Notes: a model not told the origin generated them from the letters alone. A DNA stretch of 64,000 nucleotides from Chryseobacterium sp. 52 (GCF_002754245.1 NZ_PEEX01000001.1:3514001-3578000); one strand, 5' to 3'; counted from the first letter of the stretch, positions 16,434 through 26,954 are shown. Numbers and translations: made by a program.

Positions 16434-18827
16434 ATGTTTAAAAAATTAATCCTTTTACTTACAATGAGTGTGGTAATCTGCATGAATGCTCAACAGAAAG
16501 CAGAACAGGCTCTAAAAACATTTGAACAAAAATACCCTCAGGAAAAAATACATTTGTTATTAAACAAAAATAACTTTGTCGCAGGAGATTATATATGGTT
16601 TAAATCTTTTGTATTTGATGGATACAGTACATCAAGTATCTCTACTACTCTATTTGTAGAATTATATGACCGTAATAAAAAACAAATCAGTAAAAAATTA
16701 TTTCCTTTATTAAATGGAGAAGGAAGCGGCAGTATTTCCCTTCCTGCCTCTTTAAAGGAAGATGTATATTACATCAGGGCCTATACGACCTGGATGGCCA
16801 ATTTCAGTGAAGATTTTCAGCTGGTAAAGCCCATTGCTGTTTACAATCCTTCTTCACCTGAAAAATTAACAGTAGATTCCAATCCGAACTGGACTGCATC
16901 CGTACATCCGGAAAGCGGAACCTTTATAGATGGAATCAGTACAAAAGTTGCGGTACGACTGCAGTCAAATGAGGTATCTACTTCCGATTGGGAAGGGTAC
17001 GTAACAGACACTGAAAATCCTAATGCAAAAATAAGTACAGTTAAGGGGTTTGATCAGAATGTAGGCATGTTCAACATTACTCCCACAAGCGGAAAAAAAT
17101 ACCAGCTCGTCATTCAGGACAAAGCCGGACGAAAACAAAGCATAAATCTACCGGAAGTCGCTCCATCAGGGATAAATTTACAGGTAACGAGCAATGTTGA
17201 TGCTATAAAATATACTTTAAAAGCAAAAAATCTTTCTAACGAATCTCAATATTATAAAATTTTAGGGACAATAAACAATCAACTGGTTTATAAGGCTCAG
17301 ATCGGCACCATCTCTGATGAAACCCAGTACTCTATTCCTAACAACCAGCTTATCAGCGGAATATTGCAGCTTACGGTCTTCGATGACAAAGAAAACATAG
17401 TAGCGAACAGACTTTCTTTTGTACAGCCACAATTGCTGCAAACAGAGGAGCCTACGTTACAGTCTTTATCCGTAAAAAGTACACCCCGTGGGAAAGTTTC
17501 GTTTGATATTGCCAAAGAGGCAAAATCTTCAAGTTATACGGTTTTAGTTATTGATGCCAACACAAAAAGTACTGAAGAAGATCAAAGTTTATTAAGTTCT
17601 TTATGGCTTACGGGCGATATTGCTTCTAAAATATACAATCCCGCCCAATATTTTATAAAAAACAGAAATACAGATGCATTAGATGCTCTCTTGATCTCGG
17701 AACAATGGAAACGTTTTGACTGGAAATCTATTATATCCGGCAATTACCCAATGATTAAATATACACCTGAAAACTATCTTTCTTACAAAGGAAAAATAAA
17801 TATTGAAGGTAAACCTGCTCCGAATACGGATTTAAATTTAATTTTTAATTCCGGATCAGGACCTAAAGTATTCCAGATAAAATCAGACAATAACGCTTTC
17901 TTTTCTCTGAATAATTTAATTTTTGAGGATTCAATGAAGTTTTCTTATCAGCTCAATTCGGATCCAAAACAAATTAAAAATAACTATTCCGTCTACTTTC
18001 AGCCTAATTACAGTTTTGTACCCTACGGAAAAAACCTTCCATTAACTCATTACAAGCTTATACAGCGGCCTAATGATGACCAAATACCCGCGGAGATCCT
18101 TCGGTCTGTCGCAAGCATTAACTTTCAAAAAAATATCAATGAGAAAACAACCGATATAGAAGAGATAAAATTAAAAGGGGAGAAAAAAGACAAAACCAAA
18201 CAGCTCAATAAAGAGCTAAGCAGCCCTTTGTTCAGAGGGGCAAATGAAGAAGTTTTCGATTTTGTTAATGATTTACAATCTCCCGGTACAACCAATGTTT
18301 TACAATGGTTGCAGGGAAGAGTAGCCGGATTGCAAATTCAAACAAGAAATGGCACCTACGTTCCTTATCTGAGGGATGCAGTGGTAAACACTTATATTGA
18401 TGAAATACAAGTCAATCCAAGTGAAATAGGAAATCTATCGGTATCAGATATCGCCATGGTAAAAGTCATAAAAGGGTTTTTCTCAGGAGGTTTCGGAGGT
18501 GGAAACGGTGCAATCGCTATTTATACCCGAAGAGGTGGCTCAACCGGTGCCACTACAAAACCCTCCCAATTAAGGCAAATATCATTGGTTGGTTATGACA
18601 AAGAAGAGCCTTTCAACAATCTTATATACGAGAATGATGGACTAAAAAATATTTCCCAGGACACCAGAAGCGTTCTTTACTGGAACCCGTTTTTAGAAGT
18701 ACAGCCGAAAGAAGCCACTACAGTACAGTTTTACGGAAATGATGATGCGAAGAATTACAGACTCATCATCATGGGATATGATAAAAATAAGGACATGCCG
18801 GTGTATTATAATGAAATTATCCCATAA
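16434..18827 (+). CDS. MG2-domain protein with C-terminal TonB plug-like domain
   Basis: 797 residues. Signal peptide MFKKLILLLTMSVVICMNA; an MG2/A2M-type domain (LNKNNFVAGDYIWFKSFVFDG and EDVYYIRAYTTWM, residues 40-130); a long beta-rich middle; and near residues 600-700 a plug-like segment (NVLQWLQGRVAGLQIQ, VNTYIDEIQVN, IAMVKVIKGFF, GAIAIYTRRGG). The outer-membrane barrel that normally follows a plug is absent. Proteins of this kind are common in Bacteroidota and may act in the periplasm as macroglobulin-like or receptor accessory factors; role unproven. Confidence 0.8.
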   Translation: MFKKLILLLTMSVVICMNAQQKAEQALKTFEQKYPQEKIHLLLNKNNFVAGDYIWFKSFVFDGYSTSSISTTLFVELYDRNKKQISKKLFPLLNGEGSGSISLPASLKEDVYYIRAYTTWMANFSEDFQLVKPIAVYNPSSPEKLTVDSNPNWTASVHPESGTFIDGISTKVAVRLQSNEVSTSDWEGYVTDTENPNAKISTVKGFDQNVGMFNITPTSGKKYQLVIQDKAGRKQSINLPEVAPSGINLQVTSNVDAIKYTLKAKNLSNESQYYKILGTINNQLVYKAQIGTISDETQYSIPNNQLISGILQLTVFDDKENIVANRLSFVQPQLLQTEEPTLQSLSVKSTPRGKVSFDIAKEAKSSSYTVLVIDANTKSTEEDQSLLSSLWLTGDIASKIYNPAQYFIKNRNTDALDALLISEQWKRFDWKSIISGNYPMIKYTPENYLSYKGKINIEGKPAPNTDLNLIFNSGSGPKVFQIKSDNNAFFSLNNLIFEDSMKFSYQLNSDPKQIKNNYSVYFQPNYSFVPYGKNLPLTHYKLIQRPNDDQIPAEILRSVASINFQKNINEKTTDIEEIKLKGEKKDKTKQLNKELSSPLFRGANEEVFDFVNDLQSPGTTNVLQWLQGRVAGLQIQTRNGTYVPYLRDAVVNTYIDEIQVNPSEIGNLSVSDIAMVKVIKGFFSGGFGGGNGAIAIYTRRGGSTGATTKPSQLRQISLVGYDKEEPFNNLIYENDGLKNISQDTRSVLYWNPFLEVQPKEATTVQFYGNDDAKNYRLIIMGYDKNKDMPVYYNEIIP

Positions 18828-18854
18828 ACTCATTTGTACCTGAGCCAATAGAAA

Positions 18855-18891
18855 CAAAAGCCTAAATACTTACAGTAGATCAGGCTTTTTT
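18855..18891 (+). terminator. Terminator after the MG2/plug protein
   Basis: Stem AAAAGCCT / AGGCTTTT with an 18-nt loop and a T6 tract, starting 28 bp after the stop. Confidence 0.65.
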
Positions 18892-18961
18892 ACTGCTTTA
18901 TTTATATGTTAAACAGGGTCCTAAAAAGACAGCTATTCTTTTCGATTATCTTTATAAAAAA

Positions 18962-18987
18962 GAGCTGCCTTCATATGAAGGCAGCTC
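18962..18987 (-). terminator. Terminator of yceI-family gene
   Basis: Perfect 13-bp inverted repeat GAGCTGCCTTCAT / ATGAAGGCAGCTC, followed on the minus strand by six T. It starts 20 bp after the stop at 19008. Confidence 0.8.
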
Positions 18988-19007
18988 CCGGTATCTGTAT
19001 CTAACAA

Positions 19008-19685
19008 TTATTTTTTAGCTTTTACATCAACAGCAATTTCGATATCTTTGCTGATCATCCATTCAGCAGGATCTGCTTCTGAAGTACCAAACTTGATTCC
19101 CCAATCTGCTCTGTTTACTGTAAATTTAGCCTGAACAGCAGCTGAAGTATCAGTAACATCCACTTTAGCAGGGAAAGTTACGTTCATTGTCTTTCCTGAC
19201 AGTGTAAGATTTCCGCTTACTGTTTTATTAGCTCCTGCAACAGCATCTTTAGGTGCTTCTTTCAAATCTGTAACACTTGTAATTTTGAAATCTGAAGTAG
19301 GGTTCTTTGCAGTATCAAAGAAATCAGGATTTTTTAAGTGAGCTTCAAGATCTGCAGGTTTTTTATCTTTTTCTGTTACGGAAGCAGGATCTACTTTGAT
19401 AGAATTCATATCGATTACAAAGTTTCCAGCAGCTAACTGACCTCCTTCAACGCTTAGATCACCTGATTTTACGCTAAGAGTTCCCCAACGAGGAGCCATA
19501 CCTCCTTTGTGAAAAGCTTTCCAGTTTACTACAGAAGTAGTAGCATCAACCGGTAATACTTCTCCTTTGCTCTCTGCTACCGTCTGCTCCGTTGCCGTTG
19601 CTGCAGTATCTGCTGATTTTTCTTTAGTACACGATGCTGCAAGCAATCCTATTCCTACTAATGCAATTACACTAAGTTTTTTCAT
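19008..19685 (-). CDS. YceI-like lipid-binding lipoprotein
   Basis: 225 residues. Lipoprotein signal (LSVIALVGIGLLAASC, lipobox Cys at residue 19), then a polar linker, then the YceI lipocalin-like beta barrel: SVVNWKAFHKGG, GTLSVKSGDLSVEGGQLAAG in parts, FVIDMNSI, DLEAHLKNPDFFD, FKITSV, GNLTLSGKTMNVTFPA, and FTVNRADWGIKFGTS. Such proteins bind isoprenoid or lipid chains in the cell envelope. Monocistronic with a strong terminator. The CRISPR array begins about 200 bp upstream. Confidence 0.92.
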   Translation of the reverse strand: MKKLSVIALVGIGLLAASCTKEKSADTAATATEQTVAESKGEVLPVDATTSVVNWKAFHKGGMAPRWGTLSVKSGDLSVEGGQLAAGNFVIDMNSIKVDPASVTEKDKKPADLEAHLKNPDFFDTAKNPTSDFKITSVTDLKEAPKDAVAGANKTVSGNLTLSGKTMNVTFPAKVDVTDTSAAVQAKFTVNRADWGIKFGTSEADPAEWMISKDIEIAVDVKAKK

Positions 19686-19883
19686 ATTGTTTATTTGTTT
19701 AGAAAATTGTTTAAAATATTAAACTTAAAGATTCCAAAAATAGAAAAACATAACCAATTAACATCTTAACATACATCAAGAAATAAAAATATTCGTCTTT
19801 TAATGATGATTATAAAAAACAGGATGATGAAAATACAAAATCTAAAACATTTAACGCCATAGAAAAAATGGCTATTTTAGCTG

Positions 19884-21226
19884 TTTAAAATTTATTATCT
19901 TCGTGATTGATCACAGCATTTGTTACATTCAGGGCATTGGCAATGTCGTTGTGAATTACTTTCAAAAATTATTATCTTCGTGATTGATCACAGCATTTTC
20001 ACCTGCAGTAAAACCAGCATTATAGTTGTGAATTGCTTTCAAAAATTATTATCTTCGTGATTGATCACAGCAGGCGGCATACTTAACGATCATTGAAGCT
20101 CGTTGTGAATTGCTTTCAAAAATTATTATCTTCGTGATTGATCACAGCGCGACCTCAAAAGAGTAAGTTTGGTAATCTGTTGTGAATTGCTTTCAAAAAT
20201 TATTATCTTCGTGATTGATCACAGCTGGGATTTAGAGTTATATAAATTTGTAGAAGTTGTGAATTGCTTTCAAAAATTATTATCTTCGTGATTGATCACA
20301 GCATTTGAATTGTCAATGCATTTGTTTTCATAGTTGTGAATTGCTTTCAAAAATTATTATCTTCGTGATTGATCACAGCATTAGGTACTGCAGCTATTAA
20401 AGCATATGGGTTGTGAATTGCTTTCAAAAATTATTATCTTCGTGATTGATCACAGCATTTATTGAAGATGTAATTTCAGCTTTTGAGTTGTGAATTGCTT
20501 TCAAAAATTATTATCTTCGTGATTGATCACAGCGTATGTACTTTGAATTAAATCAAGAGAAAGGTTGTGAATTGCTTTCAAAAATTATTATCTTCGTGAT
20601 TGATCACAGCTGATGGTATCAAAGTGGAAACAGTTGAACTGTTGTGAATTGCTTTCAAAAATTATTATCTTCGTGATTGATCACAGCATTCTGGTCCAAA
20701 TGCATTTGCGATGGCGTGTTGTGAATTGCTTTCAAAAATTATTATCTTCGTGATTGATCACAGCGTATGTACTTTGAATTAAATCAAGAGAAAGGTTGTG
20801 AATTGCTTTCAAAAATTATTATCTTCGTGATTGATCACAGCTGATGGTATCAAAGTGGAAACAGTTGAACTGTTGTGAATTGCTTTCAAAAATTATTATC
20901 TTCGTGATTGATCACAGCATTCTGGTCCAAATGCATTTGCGATGGCGTGTTGTGAATTGCTTTCAAAAATTATTATCTTCGTGATTGATCACAGCCTCTA
21001 CGAAAAAACTTAAAATTAATCCGCTGTTGTGAATTGCTTTCAAAAATTATTATCTTCGTGATTGATCACAGCGTATTAGATATTGATGCTAAGTCAAAGC
21101 AAGTTGTGAATTGCTTTCAAAAATTATTATCTTCGTGATTGATCACAGCATTGAGCAGTGGGCTAAGGGGGATGATGTAGTTGTGAATTGCTTTCAAAAA
21201 TTATTATCTTCGTGATTGATCACAGC
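19884..21226 (+). CRISPR. Type II-C CRISPR array, 18 repeats and 17 spacers
   Basis: Repeat of 47 bp (begins GTTGTGAATTGCTTTC, ends CGTGATTGATCACAGC) with uniform 30-bp spacers, period 77 bp. Full repeats start at 19948, 20025 and so on to 21180-21226. The first repeat, aligned to 19871-19917, is degenerate in its 5' half and recognisable only from about 19884. The repeat at 19948 has A at position 11. Spacers 9-11 and 12-14 are identical, so there are 14 distinct spacers. The anti-repeat of the tracrRNA pairs with the 5' half of the repeat as written, so crRNAs come from the plus strand. Confidence 0.98.
19973..19980 (+). promoter_or_regulatory. Promoter carried within each CRISPR repeat (example: repeat at 19948)
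   Basis: Every full repeat contains TTG at positions 2-4, 21 bp, then TATCTTCG at positions 26-33, one base off the TAnnTTTG -7 consensus. A start 5-8 nt later would fall at repeat positions 38-41, just before the spacer, giving crRNAs without 5' processing. Coordinates give the -7 box in one repeat. Confidence 0.5.
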
Positions 21227-21236
21227 CTCAAAAATT

Positions 21237-21262
21237 AATCCGTTGATTATCAACGGATTTTA
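21237..21262 (+). terminator. Hairpin between CRISPR array and cas2
   Basis: Perfect stem AATCCGTTGAT / ATCAACGGATT (21237-21247, 21249-21259) with a T-rich 3' side on the plus strand and TTTTTG after it on the minus strand. It can end both the array transcript and the cas operon. Confidence 0.7.
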
Positions 21263-21284
21263 TGTTTATTTAGGATTGGAAAAT

Positions 21285-22513
<1,229 letters not shown>

Positions 22514-22524
22514 AGCTATATAAT

Positions 22525-25500
22525 TTAATATTCCCCGACGTGTACAATTTTCCCTAAATGATTCAATCTTACTTTAACAATATTTCTTAGACCTTCAAGA
22601 CTTTTTAATTGTACATAAGTAATATTTCGCAATTCTTTTCTTTCCTCCACAGTTGTTTCCAAATGATGCCTAAATACAAAATCTCTGACAAATGAATTTC
22701 CATAGCCCACTTTTGAAATTTTCTGAACTCTAAATAAATTTTTAGAAATGGCTGGTAAGTTTCTCTCGTCAAGTAGATCTATTTCGTTTGGAATAAAATC
22801 TTCATTTGGAAAAAGAAACATTTCATTCTGTTTTAATGTAAATAATAAACGGTATCCTTTCTCAGTATTATAATTTCTATCCACCACAGGTTGATTTTGA
22901 CTGACTCTTTCCACAGCTTCATAAAATGACATCATCCTGTCATCAAGGTTTTCTTCAGGATCAACATAAACAGCTAAATGATGATTATTGCCCGTACTCA
23001 CAAAATCTACCTGGATTTTATTTCCATTATCATCAAGCACTTCATGTCCAAAATGATCCTTCTTAAAATGTAACGATTTAACATTACTAACACCCGTAAT
23101 ACTAACCGTTTTAATTGAAATTCCTTTTTCCTTATTGAACCAGATGGGATCTTTTTCTAAATTGGAAAAGGCTTCTTTTGCATTTCCATTCCACTCATCC
23201 AGTCTTTTTTTCAAAAGTTCCTTAATACCCTGATCTATAATTTTTTCTAAACTCTTATAATCTTTAAAATTTTCGGGATTAACAGACTTTCTAATAGTAT
23301 ATACCGTATTATACCAGGCAAGAATCACTTTTTCAGGGACAATATCTTTTTTGTCATCATTTATACAGACAGGATTTTTAAGTATTGCATTTTTCCCTGC
23401 AAATGCTTTTTTAGGATCATTAGCATTATTTTCAAGTCTCTGTAAAAGTGCATTTTTATAATTCGTATTTTGCACTTTCATAATTGTTTCATAATCAAAT
23501 TTAGCAGAAACTTTCTCCTCTTTAGTTTGTAAGATCTTCGCAGTTCCATAAATAGTTTCTTTATGAAGCTGCCCTCGAGGTGTAAGCTCAGTCTTTTTCA
23601 CCATTCCTCCTTTTTTCTTAATTTTATTAATATTGGAAGTAACCACTTTATTCTTGGTCTTATGAGAAATTAATATCTCTTCGAGATGCTTTCTCGCAGT
23701 TTTACGAAAACCGGAAATTGGGGATTTGAACCTTCTTGTTTTAGAACCGTTCTTTTTCTCAACAACTTCTGTTATAAGGTTTTCAATAGCATAAATATTG
23801 GAGTGTTCTTTATGCTTTTCATCTTTTCTTGCATTCAAATAATTCAAATACTGAATATGATTATGAGTGGTAAAGGCAACAGTTAACGCATCCATTGCAT
23901 GATGGCGATGATCGTTTCGTTTTGTCCAGTCCTTAATGACTTCTTTTTCTTCACCTTTGGAGTTTATTACTATTTCCGTTAATCCAAGCTTTCTGAATTT
24001 TTCAAGATTAAGTTCTTTCATCGTACTGACCAGATTCCAATCTTCACGGAGTTTATCAGTGATATTTCCTGAAGTAGACACCACAGAATTGGTAATTCCA
24101 AAGAGGGTTTCTCTGGCTTTTTTAGCTATATATTGAGTATCGCGTAAATCTCTTTCTATAAAACCTTCTCCAATTTCGGATATTTTTTTTTGTAGCTTTT
24201 CATATTTAGCTTTGGAAATATCTTTATTATCAAATAACTCCTTAATCATATTAAGAAAATGCTCTTCTCTATCCTTGCCTTTTCCTGAAATAAAATCATA
24301 CGCTGTAAGATTTCCTTTGTCTAAATTTGCCTGTCTCGGAACCAATACTTTATTGGAAAAACTATCGTCAAAAAACCTTGACTGAGGAATAATATGGTCT
24401 ATATCATATTTGTTCGTGAACAGATTTTCTCTTTCGATTTTTGTATTGGTATATAAATCTTTAAAACCATTATTCGAAAGCTCCAGATAGAGTTTGTACC
24501 GGATAATATCATTTCGTGAGGGGCTGGAAACATCAAATTCTTTTTTTAAGATTTCAGCATATTTCTGATGAAGCAGTGTTGCATTATTGATACTTTTTGT
24601 CATCTCTGCTCTTTCTTCTGCATTCTTTTTTAATTCTCTTGCCAGCTCTATTCTTACTTCATCAGGCTTTCCATATTCAGCAATCACAGCATTCACAACA
24701 TTGATCATCTGATTAAGTATCTTCTCGACAACAGGATTTCTCAATGAGTTTTTAGGAAGAATTTCTAATGTATCTTTTAAAATTCTTTTTTCAAGTTCTT
24801 CTGTAGTTAAAGAATCTTTAGAATGATTATATCCTGCAAGGCTACAAGCATAGCTGTATTTATTTTCTTTACTGTAAGGATAAATTTTTCTCATAGCCTT
24901 AGAACTTAAGCTTCCGTATTCCTGGGCAAAAGAAATTGTTGATAAAATTTTAGCATGTTCCCGTTTGAAGCCAAATTTTTTATTCAACAGTTCATAAAGC
25001 TTCTCATTTCCTGATGCCGAGTCATCAACTTCATAAGAATACAGTAAATGCCAAAGTTGATAAAAAGACTGCTTTTCAAATTCTTGATTGGGAAGTTCTG
25101 CATCAAAATTTAAAATAGAACCATTTATTTGACCCGCCTCAAAAATAGATTGTATCATTTCTTTTATTTCAGAAGCCGGCACTCTCAATTCAGATAATTT
25201 CACATCATCTTTATCTTCATTTATTTTCAATAATTCGAAAATATTATAACCTTCCAGTTCAAGAATTTTAAGATACGCCTGATAAAACTTTTCATTCGTT
25301 CGATTTCCTTCAATCGATTTAAAATTTATCTTAATATCTTTTGCTTTAAGTCCAATAAGTTCCAAAGCTTTTTGAGAAGTAAGGTTGCCTTTGATATTCA
25401 GTTCATCAAAAAGCAATTCCTTTTCTTCTAAATCAAGCAGCCTTCTTCCTTCATCATTTTTGATTTCAATATTGTTAAGAACCTGCCAGATTTTAAATTC

Positions 25501-26736
25501 CTGAAACAAGGGTGACGATTTTGGGGCAACTTTTAATCCAACTGTTTTTCTTTTCGTTTTTCCTTTATCATTGATTTCAATTTCACGGCTTTCAAATTCG
25601 CAGAAACTGATTAAACCTTTCTGTGATTTCAGCTTTCTCTGATAAAAAATAACAACATCGCAAATATCATTTTTTAATGTTACATTCAAAACAGGATGAA
25701 AATTTTTCTGAGTCTCCCATATTCTTTCGAACTCATCCAAATAATCCTGTCTGTAAAACACTTGATTTTTCAGCCTTGTGTGCGGATTAGTACACAGCTG
25801 ATTATATAAATACTCACCTACCGTCTGCTGATTAAAATACAATTCTTTACTTCGGTCACTAATTGCTCCAAGATACCCACTTGAAGTATTCAGATTGTTA
25901 TTGATTTCTGTAATGACATAAGCAACTTCTTTAATTTCTAACTGTTTAGCTAGTGCATTACTTCTCCACTCATAAGCCTTAAGTTTTTTTTCGTCCCTTG
26001 TTCCTTTATTGTCAGCAGTGTAGATTTTGTAACGGCTCAAAAAGACAGCCATTGTCGCCCGTTGTCCTTTACCTTCTAATTCTTTCTTAAAATCATTGGT
26101 TAAAATTTCCGGATAAAATTTTTCCTGAAATTGCCAGACTCGATCAAGCTCATTCTGGAGATCAGATCTGTAGAAATCAGGAGTCTTCTTCTTTCCATTT
26201 TTAAGAAGCTGATAAGTATATTCTCCCGGAGTAAGATCTTCTTCATACAGCTTTTTTGCAATCTCCATTCCGTCAATGGCTGTGCCTTCATCATCATTCT
26301 GAACTTTCCGGCTGCTCTTATAGCCTCTTTTTTTATTGATCAAAAATAGCACTCTGGCAAATTCCTGCAGCTCTACCCTTTCCTTTGCAGCTTTACATCT
26401 TAATGCATGGGTTTCAAATGTCGAATTTTTTCCATGTTCAGCCAAAACAGGATTTTCATTCAGAATCTTATTTTTGATCAGTATATCTAATAGATTTTCT
26501 CGCCTCAATTTAAAACGCTGAAGATTTCTTCTTGCACCTCTCGCCAAAGTTCTCCCAGCATTAGTCGTAATCGGCTTTCCTTTTTCAAAATTAGTCTGCT
26601 CATCCACAGTTAAAGGATTAACGCGGACTCCCAATTTAATTATTTTATTATTTTCCGGATTTTTTACATCTTCATCCACAATGGCCCAGCCAATAGATGA
26701 AACACCAAGATCCAGTCCTAAAATTCTCTTAGTCAT
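22525..26736 (-). CDS. cas9: CRISPR-associated endonuclease Cas9, type II-C (long Bacteroidota form)
   Basis: 1403 residues, long for subtype II-C but usual for the Bacteroidota branch. RuvC-I ILGLDLGVSSIGWAIVDE with catalytic Asp9; arginine-rich bridge helix (RTLARGARRNLQRFKLRREN); RuvC-II VRIELARELKKN; HNH with YDIDHIIPQSRFFDDSFSNK near residue 780; RuvC-III NDHRHHAMDALTVAF near residue 949; then a long C-terminal PAM-interacting region. All catalytic residues appear present, and no stop or frameshift interrupts it. With only cas1 and cas2 beside it, and no csn2 or cas4, the locus is II-C. The tracrRNA lies divergently upstream. Confidence 0.98.
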   Translation of the reverse strand: MTKRILGLDLGVSSIGWAIVDEDVKNPENNKIIKLGVRVNPLTVDEQTNFEKGKPITTNAGRTLARGARRNLQRFKLRRENLLDILIKNKILNENPVLAEHGKNSTFETHALRCKAAKERVELQEFARVLFLINKKRGYKSSRKVQNDDEGTAIDGMEIAKKLYEEDLTPGEYTYQLLKNGKKKTPDFYRSDLQNELDRVWQFQEKFYPEILTNDFKKELEGKGQRATMAVFLSRYKIYTADNKGTRDEKKLKAYEWRSNALAKQLEIKEVAYVITEINNNLNTSSGYLGAISDRSKELYFNQQTVGEYLYNQLCTNPHTRLKNQVFYRQDYLDEFERIWETQKNFHPVLNVTLKNDICDVVIFYQRKLKSQKGLISFCEFESREIEINDKGKTKRKTVGLKVAPKSSPLFQEFKIWQVLNNIEIKNDEGRRLLDLEEKELLFDELNIKGNLTSQKALELIGLKAKDIKINFKSIEGNRTNEKFYQAYLKILELEGYNIFELLKINEDKDDVKLSELRVPASEIKEMIQSIFEAGQINGSILNFDAELPNQEFEKQSFYQLWHLLYSYEVDDSASGNEKLYELLNKKFGFKREHAKILSTISFAQEYGSLSSKAMRKIYPYSKENKYSYACSLAGYNHSKDSLTTEELEKRILKDTLEILPKNSLRNPVVEKILNQMINVVNAVIAEYGKPDEVRIELARELKKNAEERAEMTKSINNATLLHQKYAEILKKEFDVSSPSRNDIIRYKLYLELSNNGFKDLYTNTKIERENLFTNKYDIDHIIPQSRFFDDSFSNKVLVPRQANLDKGNLTAYDFISGKGKDREEHFLNMIKELFDNKDISKAKYEKLQKKISEIGEGFIERDLRDTQYIAKKARETLFGITNSVVSTSGNITDKLREDWNLVSTMKELNLEKFRKLGLTEIVINSKGEEKEVIKDWTKRNDHRHHAMDALTVAFTTHNHIQYLNYLNARKDEKHKEHSNIYAIENLITEVVEKKNGSKTRRFKSPISGFRKTARKHLEEILISHKTKNKVVTSNINKIKKKGGMVKKTELTPRGQLHKETIYGTAKILQTKEEKVSAKFDYETIMKVQNTNYKNALLQRLENNANDPKKAFAGKNAILKNPVCINDDKKDIVPEKVILAWYNTVYTIRKSVNPENFKDYKSLEKIIDQGIKELLKKRLDEWNGNAKEAFSNLEKDPIWFNKEKGISIKTVSITGVSNVKSLHFKKDHFGHEVLDDNGNKIQVDFVSTGNNHHLAVYVDPEENLDDRMMSFYEAVERVSQNQPVVDRNYNTEKGYRLLFTLKQNEMFLFPNEDFIPNEIDLLDERNLPAISKNLFRVQKISKVGYGNSFVRDFVFRHHLETTVEERKELRNITYVQLKSLEGLRNIVKVRLNHLGKIVHVGEY

Positions 26737-26826
26737 GCTTATCAGTTATTAGAGTTTTATAAATGTAAGAAGAAATAAATAATACCATTTACGGTTTCCC
26801 ATACTCTTCATTACAATCAATTTTAT

Positions 26827-26834
26827 TATATTTG
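26827..26834 (+). promoter_or_regulatory. -7 element of the tracrRNA promoter
   Basis: TATATTTG is an exact TAnnTTTG match. It ends 3 bp before the anti-repeat, so transcription would start at the first bases of the anti-repeat. No convincing TTG -33 element is seen upstream. Confidence 0.6.
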
Positions 26835-26837
26835 TAT

Positions 26838-26915
26838 TAATAATTTTGAAAGCAATTCACAATAAGGATTATTCCGTTGTGAAAACATTCAAGGCGGGGC
26901 AACTCGCCTTTTTTT
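26838..26915 (+). ncRNA. tracrRNA
   Basis: The anti-repeat at 26838-26862 is complementary to repeat positions 2-27, with a single bulged base (four T against five A). It is followed by a linker with short hairpin potential (AAGGATTATTCCGTTGTGAA region) and a rho-independent terminator AAGGCG / CGCCTT with seven T at 26909-26915. It is divergent from cas9. Length near 75 nt fits a short II-C tracrRNA. It pairs with each crRNA repeat to load Cas9; RNase III would trim the duplex. Confidence 0.88.
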
Positions 26916-26954
26916 ATTCCAAAAACCTTATTTTAGCGATTCGAAAACAGAACA

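Noticed and set aside
19853..19880. Small inverted repeat GCCAT / ATGGC left of the CRISPR array, considered as leader structure or terminator
   Set aside because: Only five base pairs with a weak T tract; too little to call.
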